Shown here: one piece after another, positions 10,828 to 20,914 of the stretch | How positions within the stretch are numbered: the stretch's first letter is position 1 | Layout: each line of letters starts with the position of its first letter | Assembly: GCA_018136815.1 (NCBI GenBank) | Contig: CM030938.1 | Span: 3,921,448-3,985,447, forward strand | DNA from: Isochrysis galbana | Lineage: Eukaryota > Haptophyta > Isochrysidales > Isochrysidaceae | Direction: 5' to 3' | Length of the DNA stretch: 64,000 nucleotides | Notes under the pieces: model-generated | Database searches by the model: none | What the model saw: the letters and a program-made list of their open reading frames with translations, nothing else | What the model was told of the DNA's origin: nothing | Made by a program: the position numbers and the translations under genes

Positions 10828-13255
10828 GCGATGCACATCTTAGAGAGCTATGGAACCGCCACCGGGGCTAGGGTGAACAAAAACAAGAGTATACTAATAA
10901 GAATGGGATCGCTTACAGGGGCGCAGGTCCCCGAGACGCTAGCTTATCTTAAAACACTCGGCGAAGGCGAGTATGCGACCATTCTAGGAGTCCCTTTCTG
11001 GGAAGGGCTAGAAAACGACTCCTTCTGGGAAAAGCTCTACGCGAAGCTTAAGAAAAAGGTCGCAACCTGGAGGGGTCTGAAGAGTCTCTCCATTCACGGG
11101 AGGACGCTACTAGTAAACTTCATAATCTACGGGACGCCGAGATATTGGCTATCCACGTCCACCCCTCCGGCATGGTTCATGGAGGCCATAGACTCGGACG
11201 TTCAAACTATACTATGGGATAGGTCTCCCCGGCTACAGGTGGACGAGCTGGGCTCCTCGCAAGAGGGTCCGAAATGGATAACCCTTCCGGCATATCCGAG
11301 GGTAGGCACGAGCGAAGACGGGCCCCTACTGGGGGTCGGATTACTTCCCATGGCCGAACACACGAGGGCGCTCCAAGCGATATGGATAGTCCGATATCTT
11401 AACCCGTCAATGGCGGAGTGGAAGATAGTCTTGGATCAATGGTTCAGCCGCACCCCCTTAGGGCGAGCGGCGGTCTTTTCGAAAGTCGACTCGAAGAGCC
11501 TCACGGCTAGCATTCGCGGCAATAACACGCTCCCGGCCTTTTGGAAGCACGCGCTGGAAAACTTTAGAAGGATCAACTTCCTTAGGGGAGAAATCACACG
11601 AGAAGGCACTCAGGGCTCCCCGATATGGCACAATCTTTTCCACAAGCCTCCGGCTATTCATCACTCACATAGGTCGAAATGGGAGTCTCTACAGACAGTT
11701 ATTGTTCACAACACCATAAACCCGGATACGGGGGACGTTTACACTATGGAAGAATGCGCGGCTTACTTGCCGGACGGAGAACGTTGGATACGCCATAGGG
11801 GAAATTACATATCGGTAGGCCCCTTTCTTAAGTCGTGGGAAAAGATTTCTGAGTGGACGAGATCAAGACTAATACATACCACTTTCGATTATATGAACCT
11901 TCTTAGAAAACAAGCGAAGACTCCGCCCCCGGCTCCAGAGGAGCAAGAGATAGTCCCTCAGGAAGATCCGGACGCACACGATCTAGGCGAGATCCTAGTG
12001 GACATAGACCATAACTTTTATCTGCGCCGAAGAGGCGACTACCACAAAGTCCAGCTCAACGTCATGGGAGAGCCCCACATCCACGAGCGGATTAGCCCGC
12101 AACTACTGCCAGACGAACTATACACCCCGCTGAAGTGGGGACGTGCGTACGACGGCCCGGCGGAGACGGCGTACCCGTTACCTCAAGAATACACGCTAAA
12201 CGGCACGCGTACAACACTAGAGGATGTAAGTGTCAGGGACTTGACTAAAGCGTTCCTCGCTTTGAGGAGAACCAAAGCGCAAAAATCCACACTAAGATGG
12301 GAGAAAAGGTTACCGGTCCTCTCGGGAAAGTGGAAACAAATATCGCAATTATACAAATATAACTTTTTGACGCCTAGAGACTCTTATTTGCATTTCAAAC
12401 ATGTCCTACATAGGAGGTTAGCTACAGCGAACCGCTTTGCCGACGATCCAACATGCCGCTTTTGCGGCATAGCCCCTGAAAGCTCCACCCACCTGGCCTC
12501 ATGTATCGCGACGGAGCCCATCTTTGAATTCATAGAAGGACTTCTGGGGATTAGCCTTAGGCCGGGATCCGAAACAGCCCAACGACTTTTCTGCTATCAA
12601 GTGGACAGACCGCACCCCTCCTCGGGATACTTAGGCATCCTGGCGTGGAGGTACATCCTAACTGACTTTTATAACATCCAATATGGCAACGCGGACGGAA
12701 GGTCCGTTAGGTCGATCTTAAGAGCGATCCTTGCGAGATACCACCTAGTAGTAACGGCGAAAGTCGGGTTCTTTCAGAGTTAGAGGCTGAAAAAACAACG
12801 AGAGAATATGGGGCTACACGCCCCGAGTAACAAACACATTAAGAAATTGATAAGTCCGCTCTACACGGTGGACAAGGAGTTCAACCTAGGAACATCGGAA
12901 GACCTCCTGCAGGCGGCGAGAGGTCTAGACATCCGTAACATCACCTAAGGCACTTAATACCGCGTCTTAGAAGAAACCGCGGAGGAATATCAATGAGGAT
13001 CCCACGATATACAATAGAAGGCAACCCGAATTAACACTAGCATAAAGGACGAATCACAGTCTCCAGCCCCCTTCTCTCCAACTCCCGGCCGAAGCAGCGC
13101 GCGCGGCCTCCCCGGAACCAGCTTCTCCGATAAAGAGGGAACTGGGAAAGGGGGAGGGGGTTGTCAGGGGTTAAGGTTGGGTAGTAGGGAGGTACACTAG
13201 CACACTGCCTCACGCCGCACGCGTAGCGGGGAATTTTAAGAAGATTTTTTTTTTA
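10828..13255 (+). mobile_element. 5'-truncated LINE (non-LTR retrotransposon) with target-site duplication
   Basis: This is a 2.43-kb insertion bounded by an exact 14-bp direct repeat. It holds the C-terminal part of a non-LTR retrotransposon ORF2, then about 470 bp of 3' UTR, then the 3' tail ...GAAGATTTTTTTTTT. The 5' end is cut inside the reverse-transcriptase region, as expected for incomplete target-primed reverse transcription. Its 3' end (about 13010-13245) recurs inverted at about 60098-60400, and in a more diverged form at 42289-42480. Confidence 0.88.
10831..12783 (+). CDS. LINE ORF2 C-terminal fragment (post-RT region and zinc knuckle)
   Basis: This is an open frame of 650 codons, the C-terminal part of a non-LTR retrotransposon polyprotein. 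The start resembles the end of the RT palm/thumb (TGARVNKNKS, then ILGVPFW). Then comes the typical post-RT block (KKVATWRGLKSLSIHGRTLL). Near the C-terminus a zf-RVT-like knuckle is visible (CRFCGIAPESSTHLASC, C-x2-C-x8-H-x3-C). The catalytic FADD-type motif and any endonuclease are absent, so the copy cannot move by itself. The frame has no stop, which suggests a recent insertion. The ATG at 10831 is probably just an internal Met. Codon use is AT-richer than in the host genes. Confidence 0.85.
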   Translation: MHILESYGTATGARVNKNKSILIRMGSLTGAQVPETLAYLKTLGEGEYATILGVPFWEGLENDSFWEKLYAKLKKKVATWRGLKSLSIHGRTLLVNFIIYGTPRYWLSTSTPPAWFMEAIDSDVQTILWDRSPRLQVDELGSSQEGPKWITLPAYPRVGTSEDGPLLGVGLLPMAEHTRALQAIWIVRYLNPSMAEWKIVLDQWFSRTPLGRAAVFSKVDSKSLTASIRGNNTLPAFWKHALENFRRINFLRGEITREGTQGSPIWHNLFHKPPAIHHSHRSKWESLQTVIVHNTINPDTGDVYTMEECAAYLPDGERWIRHRGNYISVGPFLKSWEKISEWTRSRLIHTTFDYMNLLRKQAKTPPPAPEEQEIVPQEDPDAHDLGEILVDIDHNFYLRRRGDYHKVQLNVMGEPHIHERISPQLLPDELYTPLKWGRAYDGPAETAYPLPQEYTLNGTRTTLEDVSVRDLTKAFLALRRTKAQKSTLRWEKRLPVLSGKWKQISQLYKYNFLTPRDSYLHFKHVLHRRLATANRFADDPTCRFCGIAPESSTHLASCIATEPIFEFIEGLLGISLRPGSETAQRLFCYQVDRPHPSSGYLGILAWRYILTDFYNIQYGNADGRSVRSILRAILARYHLVVTAKVGFFQS

Positions 13256-13269
13256 AAACCAGTTATGGT
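13256..13269 (+). repeat. Right target-site duplication of LINE
   Basis: This is the second exact copy of AAACCAGTTATGGT; see 10814-10827. Confidence 0.85.
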
Positions 13270-13380
13270 TATGGGTTTTCGAAAGATTCCTTCCTCATCC
13301 TTATTCTTATTCCAGGGCGTAACCGTCAACCGTCGCGCCCCGTCGGATCGTCCGTCGACCGTCGACCCGTCGCTCTCTTG

Positions 13381-13450
13381 TCGGCATTCTCTTCCTTGTT
13401 CGGTCTGTTAGCAGCAGGTCTCTGTGCGTTCCGTGCTGAAGATGTGTAAG
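13381..13450 (-). repeat. Dispersed repeat, copy 1
   Basis: On the minus strand this reads ...CTTCAGCACGGAACGCACAG... and then GAACAAGGAAGAGAATGCCG. The same text occurs on the plus strand at 43028-43100 with a few changes. It belongs to an unidentified transposon. Confidence 0.7.
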
Positions 13451-13631
13451 TCATCGATATTTTCAAAAAAGTTGGCGCTGGGAACGTGATGACCATACGG
13501 GTATTATTTCCGTAGAGAGGGGATTTTACTCTTGGATAGGGGATTATACTGTTAGAGAGAGGGCGCCACGCCCACAAACTTGCAGCCCACTTGTAGAGAG
13601 GGCCCAAATTCTGACGAGCTCCAGCAGCCAC

Positions 13632-13685
13632 CCAGACTTGCAGAAAATTTTGTAAAAGTACAAGTATTTACCTGGCCCTAAAGTA
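13632..13685 (+). repeat. Dispersed A/T-rich repeat (TTTGTAAAAGTA...CCTGGCC), copy 1
   Basis: The words AGAAAATTTTGTAAAAGTA and TATTTACCTGGCC recur in the opposite orientation at 27361-27440. The rest of 13270-14030 holds no other supported feature except a C/T tract at 13790-13890. Confidence 0.5.
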
Positions 13686-14030
13686 CAGGTTGGTCTTTCG
13701 AGATTAGCTTTCCTATTGGAAGGTGTGAACGTGACCTGTAATGGAGATCCCCCGGGACGAGCGAGAGAGTCCCGTTTCGCTCATCCTTCCCTCCCTCTCC
13801 TCTTCTCCCTCCCTCGTCCTCTCACCCTCCCCCCCTTCCTTCTCCCTCGCCCTCTCTCGTCCCACTGCTCTCCCCCCCCCCCCCCCCCTCGCCCCTCCTG
13901 AAAGCTGCCTGCCGCGATTCCACCTTCGCTCCGTTGCTCCGTCTGTGGAATCCTCCTCGCCCCATCTCTCGCGAGCGTCGACGCCTCGCGCCCACCGCCG
14001 CGCCTTCTCTGCTCCACTCACTTCACTCAG

Positions 14031-17000
14031 GCGCGCCTCGGCCGCCGAGCCTTCCCCTCGTCACCAGCAGAGCGTGTGAGCCTTTCACGACGGAGGAATG
14101 GCGCGGCGGCTGTCGCACTGCAGGCTCTCGCCCGCGGCTGGATAGCTCGCAAACAAGCACGCCGACGCGTTCACGAAGCCGTCGCAGAGGGTCGCGAGCT
14201 CTACTGTGGACTGTGGATTCCGCGCGAAGCTCTCGAGCAGGTGTGTGCATCGCTGGCTAGTGCAGAGCCAGCGGATGGCGTGCCGGCGCAGCCACGCCGG
14301 TGTGGCTGCCGTCAGCACCAACAAGATGACAAGCCAAGCGTGTGCGCGGCCCTTGGGGAGCAATGGCCACCTGGCGCAACCGACAGCGCTGGAATCGACG
14401 GTGAGCGACTCAGGTGGGAGGACTCGTCCAGCGTTCCGGAGAAGAGGCGGAGCAAAGAATGGCATACCGTGGCGGGCGCATGGGGGCATGGCCCTTTCCG
14501 AGCCCAGGACAACGAGCATTGTGCGTGCACCAACGCCGACACCATCGACGCATCATGCGTGATGGGCGGGACTGACGACGACCGGGAGGACAACCACGAC
14601 GCGCTGGGCTTCAATCGGACCATCGATTTCTCCGACATCTACCCTATCGGTGATTCATGGGCGAGCTGCCAAGATAGTCCCTGCACCCACAACTTCTCCA
14701 GCGGATACCTCAGCGGCAGCACTGAGGGCCGGTCCGGTGAGGGCGCGGCACAATGGGATTCAGACGCGTCGCAAGTGGGGCAACAAGCAAATTCGGGTGA
14801 TCATAAGTGCGTCGGTCGAGCGTCGGTTGATTTTGATGGCCTTATTGACGATCTAAGCGCGGCACGCGCTGCGCGTTTAGCCCAGCCTAAGCTGGCTCCT
14901 GTTGCGTCGGCGCGCGAACTTGTGCGCTCGCGTCAAGCCCGTTTAGCTGCGTTTCGTTGCGAGGGAGCATGGGCCAGTTCCCCAGAAAGCAGAGCGGCGG
15001 CATCGAGAACAGGGGCAGCGGCGCTCCTGGTGTCCCGCCAATTCCGGGCGGCAGCAAAACGGCGATCTAGGGGCCAAGCCATAAGGGCAGCTGAAAGCAC
15101 ACCGGACACTCAAGACGTGAGCACAGCCTGCGCATGCACGTGCGATGGCATCGATGGAAGGCCGAGGTCGGAGGCGGTCTGGGTCAGCGAGCTAGCCTCG
15201 ACGCACACTCCCGGACTGGCGGGAGCCACAGATAGCCCGGCATCGCTGCCGTCGAGTCGCGCCTCCACTTCGCCGCTGATTTGCCGAAACATCTCAGCGG
15301 CCGCGTTCGCACAGCCCCTGACTCGAGTGGCATCCTTTCCGAAGCCGCTGCATGCCGACATTGGGAATGCGTCAACCGCGAGGGTGTGTGCGACGGCTTG
15401 CGCCGCCGAAGCCACGAACCTCGATGAAGTAGGCGATGCCGGCAGACGTGCGGATGCGGGCGGCTGTCAGGCATTGCGAGTATCCGACGCCTCTGCTGTC
15501 CTTGGGGTCGGAGACGGCCGCCACCTCGTCTCCGCACCTCATGTATGCCAGCGCATGGGGAAACCGGGCTCGCACGATTCACCGCTTTCGCTCTCGCAGT
15601 TTGCGACATCAAGCGACACCAAGTGCTTTACGACGCATGCCGCCGGTGCAGTGGTGTCCCTGGCCGGCGAGCTAGGTTTGGCATCGGGCCATGAGGAGAG
15701 CGCAAGAAGAGACGTCGCAGAGCGAGAAACCGAGCGCCTCGCAAAGCTCATCATGGAAGAGATCAAGGCTTCGACCTCGGCGTTTGATGAGCTGCGCCTA
15801 GCGCCACGTGTCGCGGAGGCGGACCTGGTGGGCTTGCGTGCTCAGATGCAGCATCTAGCTGAGGCTGCGAGTTCAGAGGTGGAGAAGGCCAGTGGGTACG
15901 AGGCCGCTAGATCGGCGCCTTTGGACCTGGCAACAATGGCCTCGGCGGCCCCGCCGGAGGGACCTGTTGCAGAGGAGTTTGCCGTCGCGCCCACTTCCGA
16001 GATGAGCACGGTAGCAGCCGAAGCGATGGAGGAGCACAGGGCGCGGGCTGCGCCAATGCCCACTGTGCCGGCCACGCGCTTTCAAGGTGCGCCTACCTCC
16101 TCAAAGAAGCCTGAGGTCTACCCGTATCCTGCTGCCTCAGAAGGGCCGAACAAAGTTCGTTCATATCCAACATTCTCTCGTTCCGGCCATCCATGCAAGA
16201 GGCCACCTCATGTGCAGAGCCCCACATCGCTTTCCTCGGGCGAGCTTGGTGTTTGGCATCACTGCCCCTCATCCGCTGACCATAGTCTCACATATTGGAA
16301 GGAAGATCACACCTTGGGTGCGGCCGACCGGTGGTCAGGCCTGCCCACACGCTTGGCTTTGCGTCCTGGGGTGTCGCTCGCCCTCGCCTTCCGAAAGTGG
16401 GCGCGACGGGTCGAGCATTCCTCGCCTCTCCAGCTCCGTTCTACTCGCGCCATCATGACTCGTCGTGGCAAGCACCGGCGTGAGGGTGAGTCGCTCGTCC
16501 CGCGCACTGGAAGTGAGGCTTTCCCACAAAGCAGCATGATGCTACACTTGCCGCTACGGCGCGCCGTCCGTCAATGGGGCCAAGAGGCCGCGTGTCGCGG
16601 GAGACTTGCCGCTGCGCTGGACCTCACGCACCGGCGCTCGGCAAGCGCTTGTCTGCAGCGATGGTTGTGCGCTGCGCGCAAAATCGTGCTATTTGTCTCG
16701 TGCGAGCGTCGAGGCCAACACCATACGATGGTGCGCGCTCTGCTCCGCTGGTTCGAGCGGTTCGAGATTCAGCACTACATTGGCAAGGCAACTCAATCCC
16801 GCGTCCGATCGCTTCGCATGTCTCAAGCATTCTGCAGATGGAGACGGGGCGCACACGCAGCTGTGCGTCGAGCTGCCGGGAAAAAGCCATTCTCTACAGG
16901 CGGGTTGTACCCCCTACCGAGACAGTGGGACGGTGGCGACATCGGTTCCTTCAGGCCGACGCGCCTAGTCTCCAGTTCTCATTTACCTTTCAAACGCGCA

Positions 17001-18308
17001 GTATGCCGGTGGCGTGATGAAACTCTGTTCCGCGAACGTGCTGAGACCGCGTTGTGCCACATGCGCCGTCGCCGGGCATCTTGCAGTTGGCACAGGTGGC
17101 TGCGTGAGGCACGCGCTCGTGTACTCCTTGCGACTTGTGAGCTCGACTTTCGGAGGCTTCGAGTTGCACGAGCGCTGTGCTGCTTGTTGCGGTGGCTTAA
17201 GGAGCAGAGGCGCTTCAATACACATGCGCTGGCGTGTGTGCGTCCACTTCGTCTATGCCATGCTCTCCGGCGATGGCGACGGAGTGCGCACACAGCGCTC
17301 CAAAGGGCGACTCAGCGTGCGGTGCACTTGCGGCTCCTCGTCTTGCATTACCTGCGGCGGTGGAGGAGGGCGGCCCAACATCGACGCCAGAGCGTGCTTC
17401 ATCGCGATGGCGGACGCCTCCGCGTCTTACGCGACGCCATGCACCGTTGGAGGAGACGCGCGGCTGAACGGCTGCACGATGATAACTATGCGTTATTGTG
17501 GCAACGACGAGCTACCCATGACACTCTACGTCGATGGCGAGCCGAGACGAGGAGACTCGTCTGCTGGGAAGAAGCGAGAGAGAGGGAGTGGCGTCTCGGC
17601 CGTGCTCGCCGCCTGCGCGAAGTCGTCCACCATTGGCGCACATACTGGCCTGCACGTAGGCTCAAGATCTTGTACGATCAGCGTGGACTACTTGCTATTG
17701 AGGCCGCCTTCCACGGGGAAAAACATCGACGCAGCCTCTGGCGCGGATGGCTTGCGCTGCTCGTCACTCAGCTTGAATGTCGACAGGCTTCATCAAAGCA
17801 TCCGGGACCGGGTCGCTTGAGCGTCTCAAGCTCTGTAGTCACCCCAACAAGGCTGATCTCGTCGAATGCTATAGGCCCTAGCAGAGCTCCAGTGCAGGAC
17901 AAGAGCTTGCAGCTTGGGGCTCAACTGTTGACGCCGCGAACCCCACAAGATGGTGCTGGCGACACAGATGAAGTGGAGCGGATGGTCGCAGAACTCGCGC
18001 TTGTTCGAAGCGAGCTAGAGCAGCTGAGCACTCGTCTTGACGCTCGCGCTCGGGTGACTGGTCGGGCGGCACTTTGGCTTCCGGACGTTGGGGCAAATAA
18101 CAGTCAAACTCCCAGCACTGGTGTGAGTCGCCGCATCTTTTCCACGCACAACTCCTCTACTGCAAGTGCACCCGCTCGCATCTCGCCCGCGGGATCAGCG
18201 CCTTTAGCCTTGCGGGGCATCATCAGCATCGAGTCCACTCGCGAACCTTCCGCAGCGCGGTTGCTCGCCACCCCCGGTAGTGCCGGCCGGTTTCTATGGG
18301 GCCCTTGA
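14031..18308 (+). CDS. IQ-motif and Sfi1-repeat (centrin-binding) protein
   Basis: Sfi1-type proteins are long helices whose Trp-containing repeats bind centrin at spindle poles or basal bodies. Near the N-terminus an IQ motif is visible (AVALQALARGWIARKQARRR). A long Ser/Ala-rich, probably disordered middle follows. From about 16540 to 17760 there are around a dozen Sfi1-like repeats of the type ALRRWRRSAH, YLRRWRRAAQ, AMHRWRRRAA, TLRRWRAETR and CLQRWLCAAR, spaced 25-35 residues apart. The C-terminus has a short coiled coil (VAELALVRSELEQLSTRLD). The frame is open without a stop to 18308, but no ATG precedes the IQ motif in frame. I therefore place the exon start at the acceptor-like CTTCACTCAG ending at 14030 and infer an unidentified first exon. 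Family assignment is firm; orthology to SFI1 itself is not. Confidence 0.72.
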   Translation, partial: ARLGRRAFPSSPAERVSLSRRRNGAAAVALQALARGWIARKQARRRVHEAVAEGRELYCGLWIPREALEQVCASLASAEPADGVPAQPRRCGCRQHQQDDKPSVCAALGEQWPPGATDSAGIDGERLRWEDSSSVPEKRRSKEWHTVAGAWGHGPFRAQDNEHCACTNADTIDASCVMGGTDDDREDNHDALGFNRTIDFSDIYPIGDSWASCQDSPCTHNFSSGYLSGSTEGRSGEGAAQWDSDASQVGQQANSGDHKCVGRASVDFDGLIDDLSAARAARLAQPKLAPVASARELVRSRQARLAAFRCEGAWASSPESRAAASRTGAAALLVSRQFRAAAKRRSRGQAIRAAESTPDTQDVSTACACTCDGIDGRPRSEAVWVSELASTHTPGLAGATDSPASLPSSRASTSPLICRNISAAAFAQPLTRVASFPKPLHADIGNASTARVCATACAAEATNLDEVGDAGRRADAGGCQALRVSDASAVLGVGDGRHLVSAPHVCQRMGKPGSHDSPLSLSQFATSSDTKCFTTHAAGAVVSLAGELGLASGHEESARRDVAERETERLAKLIMEEIKASTSAFDELRLAPRVAEADLVGLRAQMQHLAEAASSEVEKASGYEAARSAPLDLATMASAAPPEGPVAEEFAVAPTSEMSTVAAEAMEEHRARAAPMPTVPATRFQGAPTSSKKPEVYPYPAASEGPNKVRSYPTFSRSGHPCKRPPHVQSPTSLSSGELGVWHHCPSSADHSLTYWKEDHTLGAADRWSGLPTRLALRPGVSLALAFRKWARRVEHSSPLQLRSTRAIMTRRGKHRREGESLVPRTGSEAFPQSSMMLHLPLRRAVRQWGQEAACRGRLAAALDLTHRRSASACLQRWLCAARKIVLFVSCERRGQHHTMVRALLRWFERFEIQHYIGKATQSRVRSLRMSQAFCRWRRGAHAAVRRAAGKKPFSTGGLYPLPRQWDGGDIGSFRPTRLVSSSHLPFKRAVCRWRDETLFRERAETALCHMRRRRASCSWHRWLREARARVLLATCELDFRRLRVARALCCLLRWLKEQRRFNTHALACVRPLRLCHALRRWRRSAHTALQRATQRAVHLRLLVLHYLRRWRRAAQHRRQSVLHRDGGRLRVLRDAMHRWRRRAAERLHDDNYALLWQRRATHDTLRRWRAETRRLVCWEEAREREWRLGRARRLREVVHHWRTYWPARRLKILYDQRGLLAIEAAFHGEKHRRSLWRGWLALLVTQLECRQASSKHPGPGRLSVSSSVVTPTRLISSNAIGPSRAPVQDKSLQLGAQLLTPRTPQDGAGDTDEVERMVAELALVRSELEQLSTRLDARARVTGRAALWLPDVGANNSQTPSTGVSRRIFSTHNSSTASAPARISPAGSAPLALRGIISIESTREPSAARLLATPGSAGRFLWGP

Positions 18309-20655
18309 TCGCACCGCAATTGGTATTAACGCGAGGGCGAGCGACGTGGAGGCGACAGGAGGCGGACGCGATGGAGAGGGGTGCCAGCGAGGGCTCCCGA
18401 GGAAAGAGGCATAGCGTGCCGACCCTCTACTTTATAGACATAGTAGTATAGTAGTATAGAGCGCCCCCATTGCCCCCTATTATATCAATAGGTTGACCCC
18501 TAATTTAATATATGTCTAGGCCACCTTTTAAGTGAAAGAAACACATCTCTCAGTGGGAGCGACGTCCAGTTCGGCTCGTGTGAGCCGCCGAGCCGCCAGA
18601 GCGTGTGCTAGGGGCCCGCTACTATGGGGGGGGGGGGGGGGGGGGGGTTCAGACGGGACTTCGTACCGTCTTTTCGGACGAGGATTCTGAAAACTGAAAA
18701 GGCCGGGAGACCCTCCGAGCCGCTTTCGCCGGGGCTTTCCGCTCACGGTCAAAAATGTCGACCCCCCGCAAAATTAGTACTTAAAAAGCCTTGTTTCCTG
18801 TTTGACCACCCTACTAGGGCCCTATACCCCTGTTCATCTTCATACAATGGCTACTAATGATCCACGTGAACAATCCACAACTCCATCCGCACACCACCAC
18901 TGCTACCAACACGGTAGCGGAGGTCGTTCCCCTTCGCACCGACGTCGCCAGCCTCGCCAGCCCCTCAGCCCCTCCACACGCACTCATTCCCACCGCCTGC
19001 TCCCGACGGCCCGCAGCACGGCCCACTGCCCCCTCCAACCTCCCTCCCCCTGAGGACCTCCCCTGTCATCTCCCGTCTCCCCGCTTTGGGTGCCCAGGTT
19101 TGCCTTGACAACCCACTAAACAGGGCCCAAGACGCATGGGGTCAGGGAGGCTCGGCGGCCGCCCTTGCGTGTTGTCCAAATCTGATAATCTGATCGTCGC
19201 GGGCGGATCGACCTCCCCTCGCCGTCGCTGGTCTTCATCCCTCCCGACTATTTTTGTTTTGCCTCAGTGCCCGTAGACGACTATTGCTCGGTCGCTCTTG
19301 TTTTACCTTACCCGCAACCTACTTTTATAAGTGGGGGGCGATTGGGGCCTCGTGCCCCCCTCTCTCCATTAAGGCGTGGAACAGAGTCTTGTGAGCACTC
19401 AGTACTTCGAAGTAGATATGCAGCTCCCCCAGCGAGGTCTGCCCTCGTTGTGCCGTCCCCTCTGTCGCATGTCCGTGCGCTGCTAAGTTGCCTTGGTGCC
19501 GACGCTCGGTCGTCCGTCCAAGTGTGGTTAGTTTTCGCCCCGTTTGGTTTAGTTTGTCTGTCTCTGTTGGTCAGCAACTTTTTGAGTCCCCGCGTTGTAG
19601 CCCCTCGTGTCTACCTTGGACCTAAGAAGCTCTCATTCTCATTCTCTCTCTCTCCCCCTAGCTCGCTAGCTAGCCTCGTCTCTACTCTCCGACGCCACGC
19701 GTCGCAATCCTCCGAACCTCCGTCTACCCCTTCGCTCGAAGCGCTCGATGGCAGACAATGACAACTACTCCTACCATGACCTCTCTGACATTTTCCCGCC
19801 CGCAACCAACAACGACTCTTTTACAGCCGCGTCAGCTGCCGGCTCGGTCGAACGGCCCTCTGCCTACGAGCCCGTAGTCATCGCGTGTTCGACAAGATAG
19901 TGACTCATTGCTAAGTACCTACTTAAAGATAGTGCCTGCAACTAAGTACTTACTTCGAGATAATGCCGAAGTCTAGCCAGTTACCTTAGATAACTGAGAT
20001 ATCTAGGTAATTGGTTAGCTATTTTTTTCTACTAGTATTTTTGTTTGGGTTCGGATTTACTGTTTACTACTAAGTTTACTCTTTATTGAGCCATTGTGCG
20101 CACGCCCACGCCCACGCCCACGCCCTGCTCGCTCCTCGCCTTTTCTCCGCTCCCATTGCCCCCTCCCCACGACGGACGACGGTGCCGCCATTCAGCATGT
20201 CCAGCAGGTGGTGGGTGCTTACCGGGCATTGGCGCGGTACTTGAACTTGAACCTGAACCTGCCGGCTGAAGACAACTTAGTTCTTAGTTAGACCTCGACG
20301 TGTTAGCATGGTGGAAGCAGCGCGACCACAACCAACGGCCAACGGCCTGGGTGGGCTGCCCGTCCTTGCTAAACAATGTCTCGGTAGGCCAGCCAGCTCG
20401 GCCGGACGGAGTTGAGCGGATGTTCTCTAAGTCCGGTAAGGTGCACGATGATCTCAAGGATCAAGGAATCCCAAGCAGATGAAAGCTTAGAGCATGCTTT
20501 GCTCGTAGCTGCCGATTGCCAATTGTGAATGAGTGAGAGCTTGATTGTGATTGAGCTTGAGCTTGCGCATTTACTTATTTATTATTACGTGGGCTCGCAC
20601 ACGCGCACAGCGCACACGCACACGCGCGCGCGCAGGCGGCATTAATTGGGTATTA
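18309..20655. other. Repeat-rich intergenic region with possible retroelement leaders
   Basis: No host gene is supported. The region has a run of about 25 G near 18624-18650 and two leader-like stretches ending in ATG codons followed by short hydrophilic frames (18847 and 19748). Segment 19255-19310 recurs at 25090-25143, and 19911-19936 (TGCTAAGTACCTACTTA...) recurs at 23874-23902. Before 20655 there are short alternating GT/CA words. It looks like several decayed transposon copies. Confidence 0.5.
19748..19900 (+). other. Short open frame after a retroelement-like leader, possible gag start
   Basis: A 50-residue frame starts MADNDNYSYHDLSDIFPP and stops at 19898-19900. It follows a C/T-rich leader that shares sequence with 25090-25143. 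It could be the beginning of a decayed retrotransposon gag. The length and lack of any motif make this weak. Confidence 0.25.
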
Positions 20656-20663
20656 ACAGGTTC
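20656..20663 (+). repeat. Left 8-bp target-site duplication of hAT element
   Basis: ACAGGTTC occurs directly before the left terminal repeat and again at 23859-23866 directly after the right one. Eight bases is the hAT hallmark. Confidence 0.93.
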
Positions 20664-20680
20664 CAGGGTTGGGGTAACAG
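20664..20680 (+). repeat. hAT left terminal inverted repeat
   Basis: CAGGGTTGGGGTAACAG, matched 17 of 17 by the complement of 23842-23858. It is the presumed transposase cleavage end. Confidence 0.92.
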
Positions 20681-20914
20681 TACTGTTATAAGCTCTCAGT
20701 ATCAGTAACAGCTCCAAAATGTCAAACCACTGATATCAGCTGTCAGCTACTGGACTACCATTAAAGAACCTGATCTACTAATATAATACTCTTTTACGGT
20801 TAGAATCGTCACGCGCGAAGGCGAAGAAGGACCCTTGGCGGCTTGGCGGTTGTGCTACGCGCCACCCCCTCCCTCCCTCGCCCTTTCCCTCTCTGCCCCC
20901 CTGCCAACTGAGTG

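Noticed and set aside
18770-18815. TGTTTGACCACCCT as another copy of the satellite tail end
   Set aside because: Only about a dozen bases match; the preceding sequence does not align.
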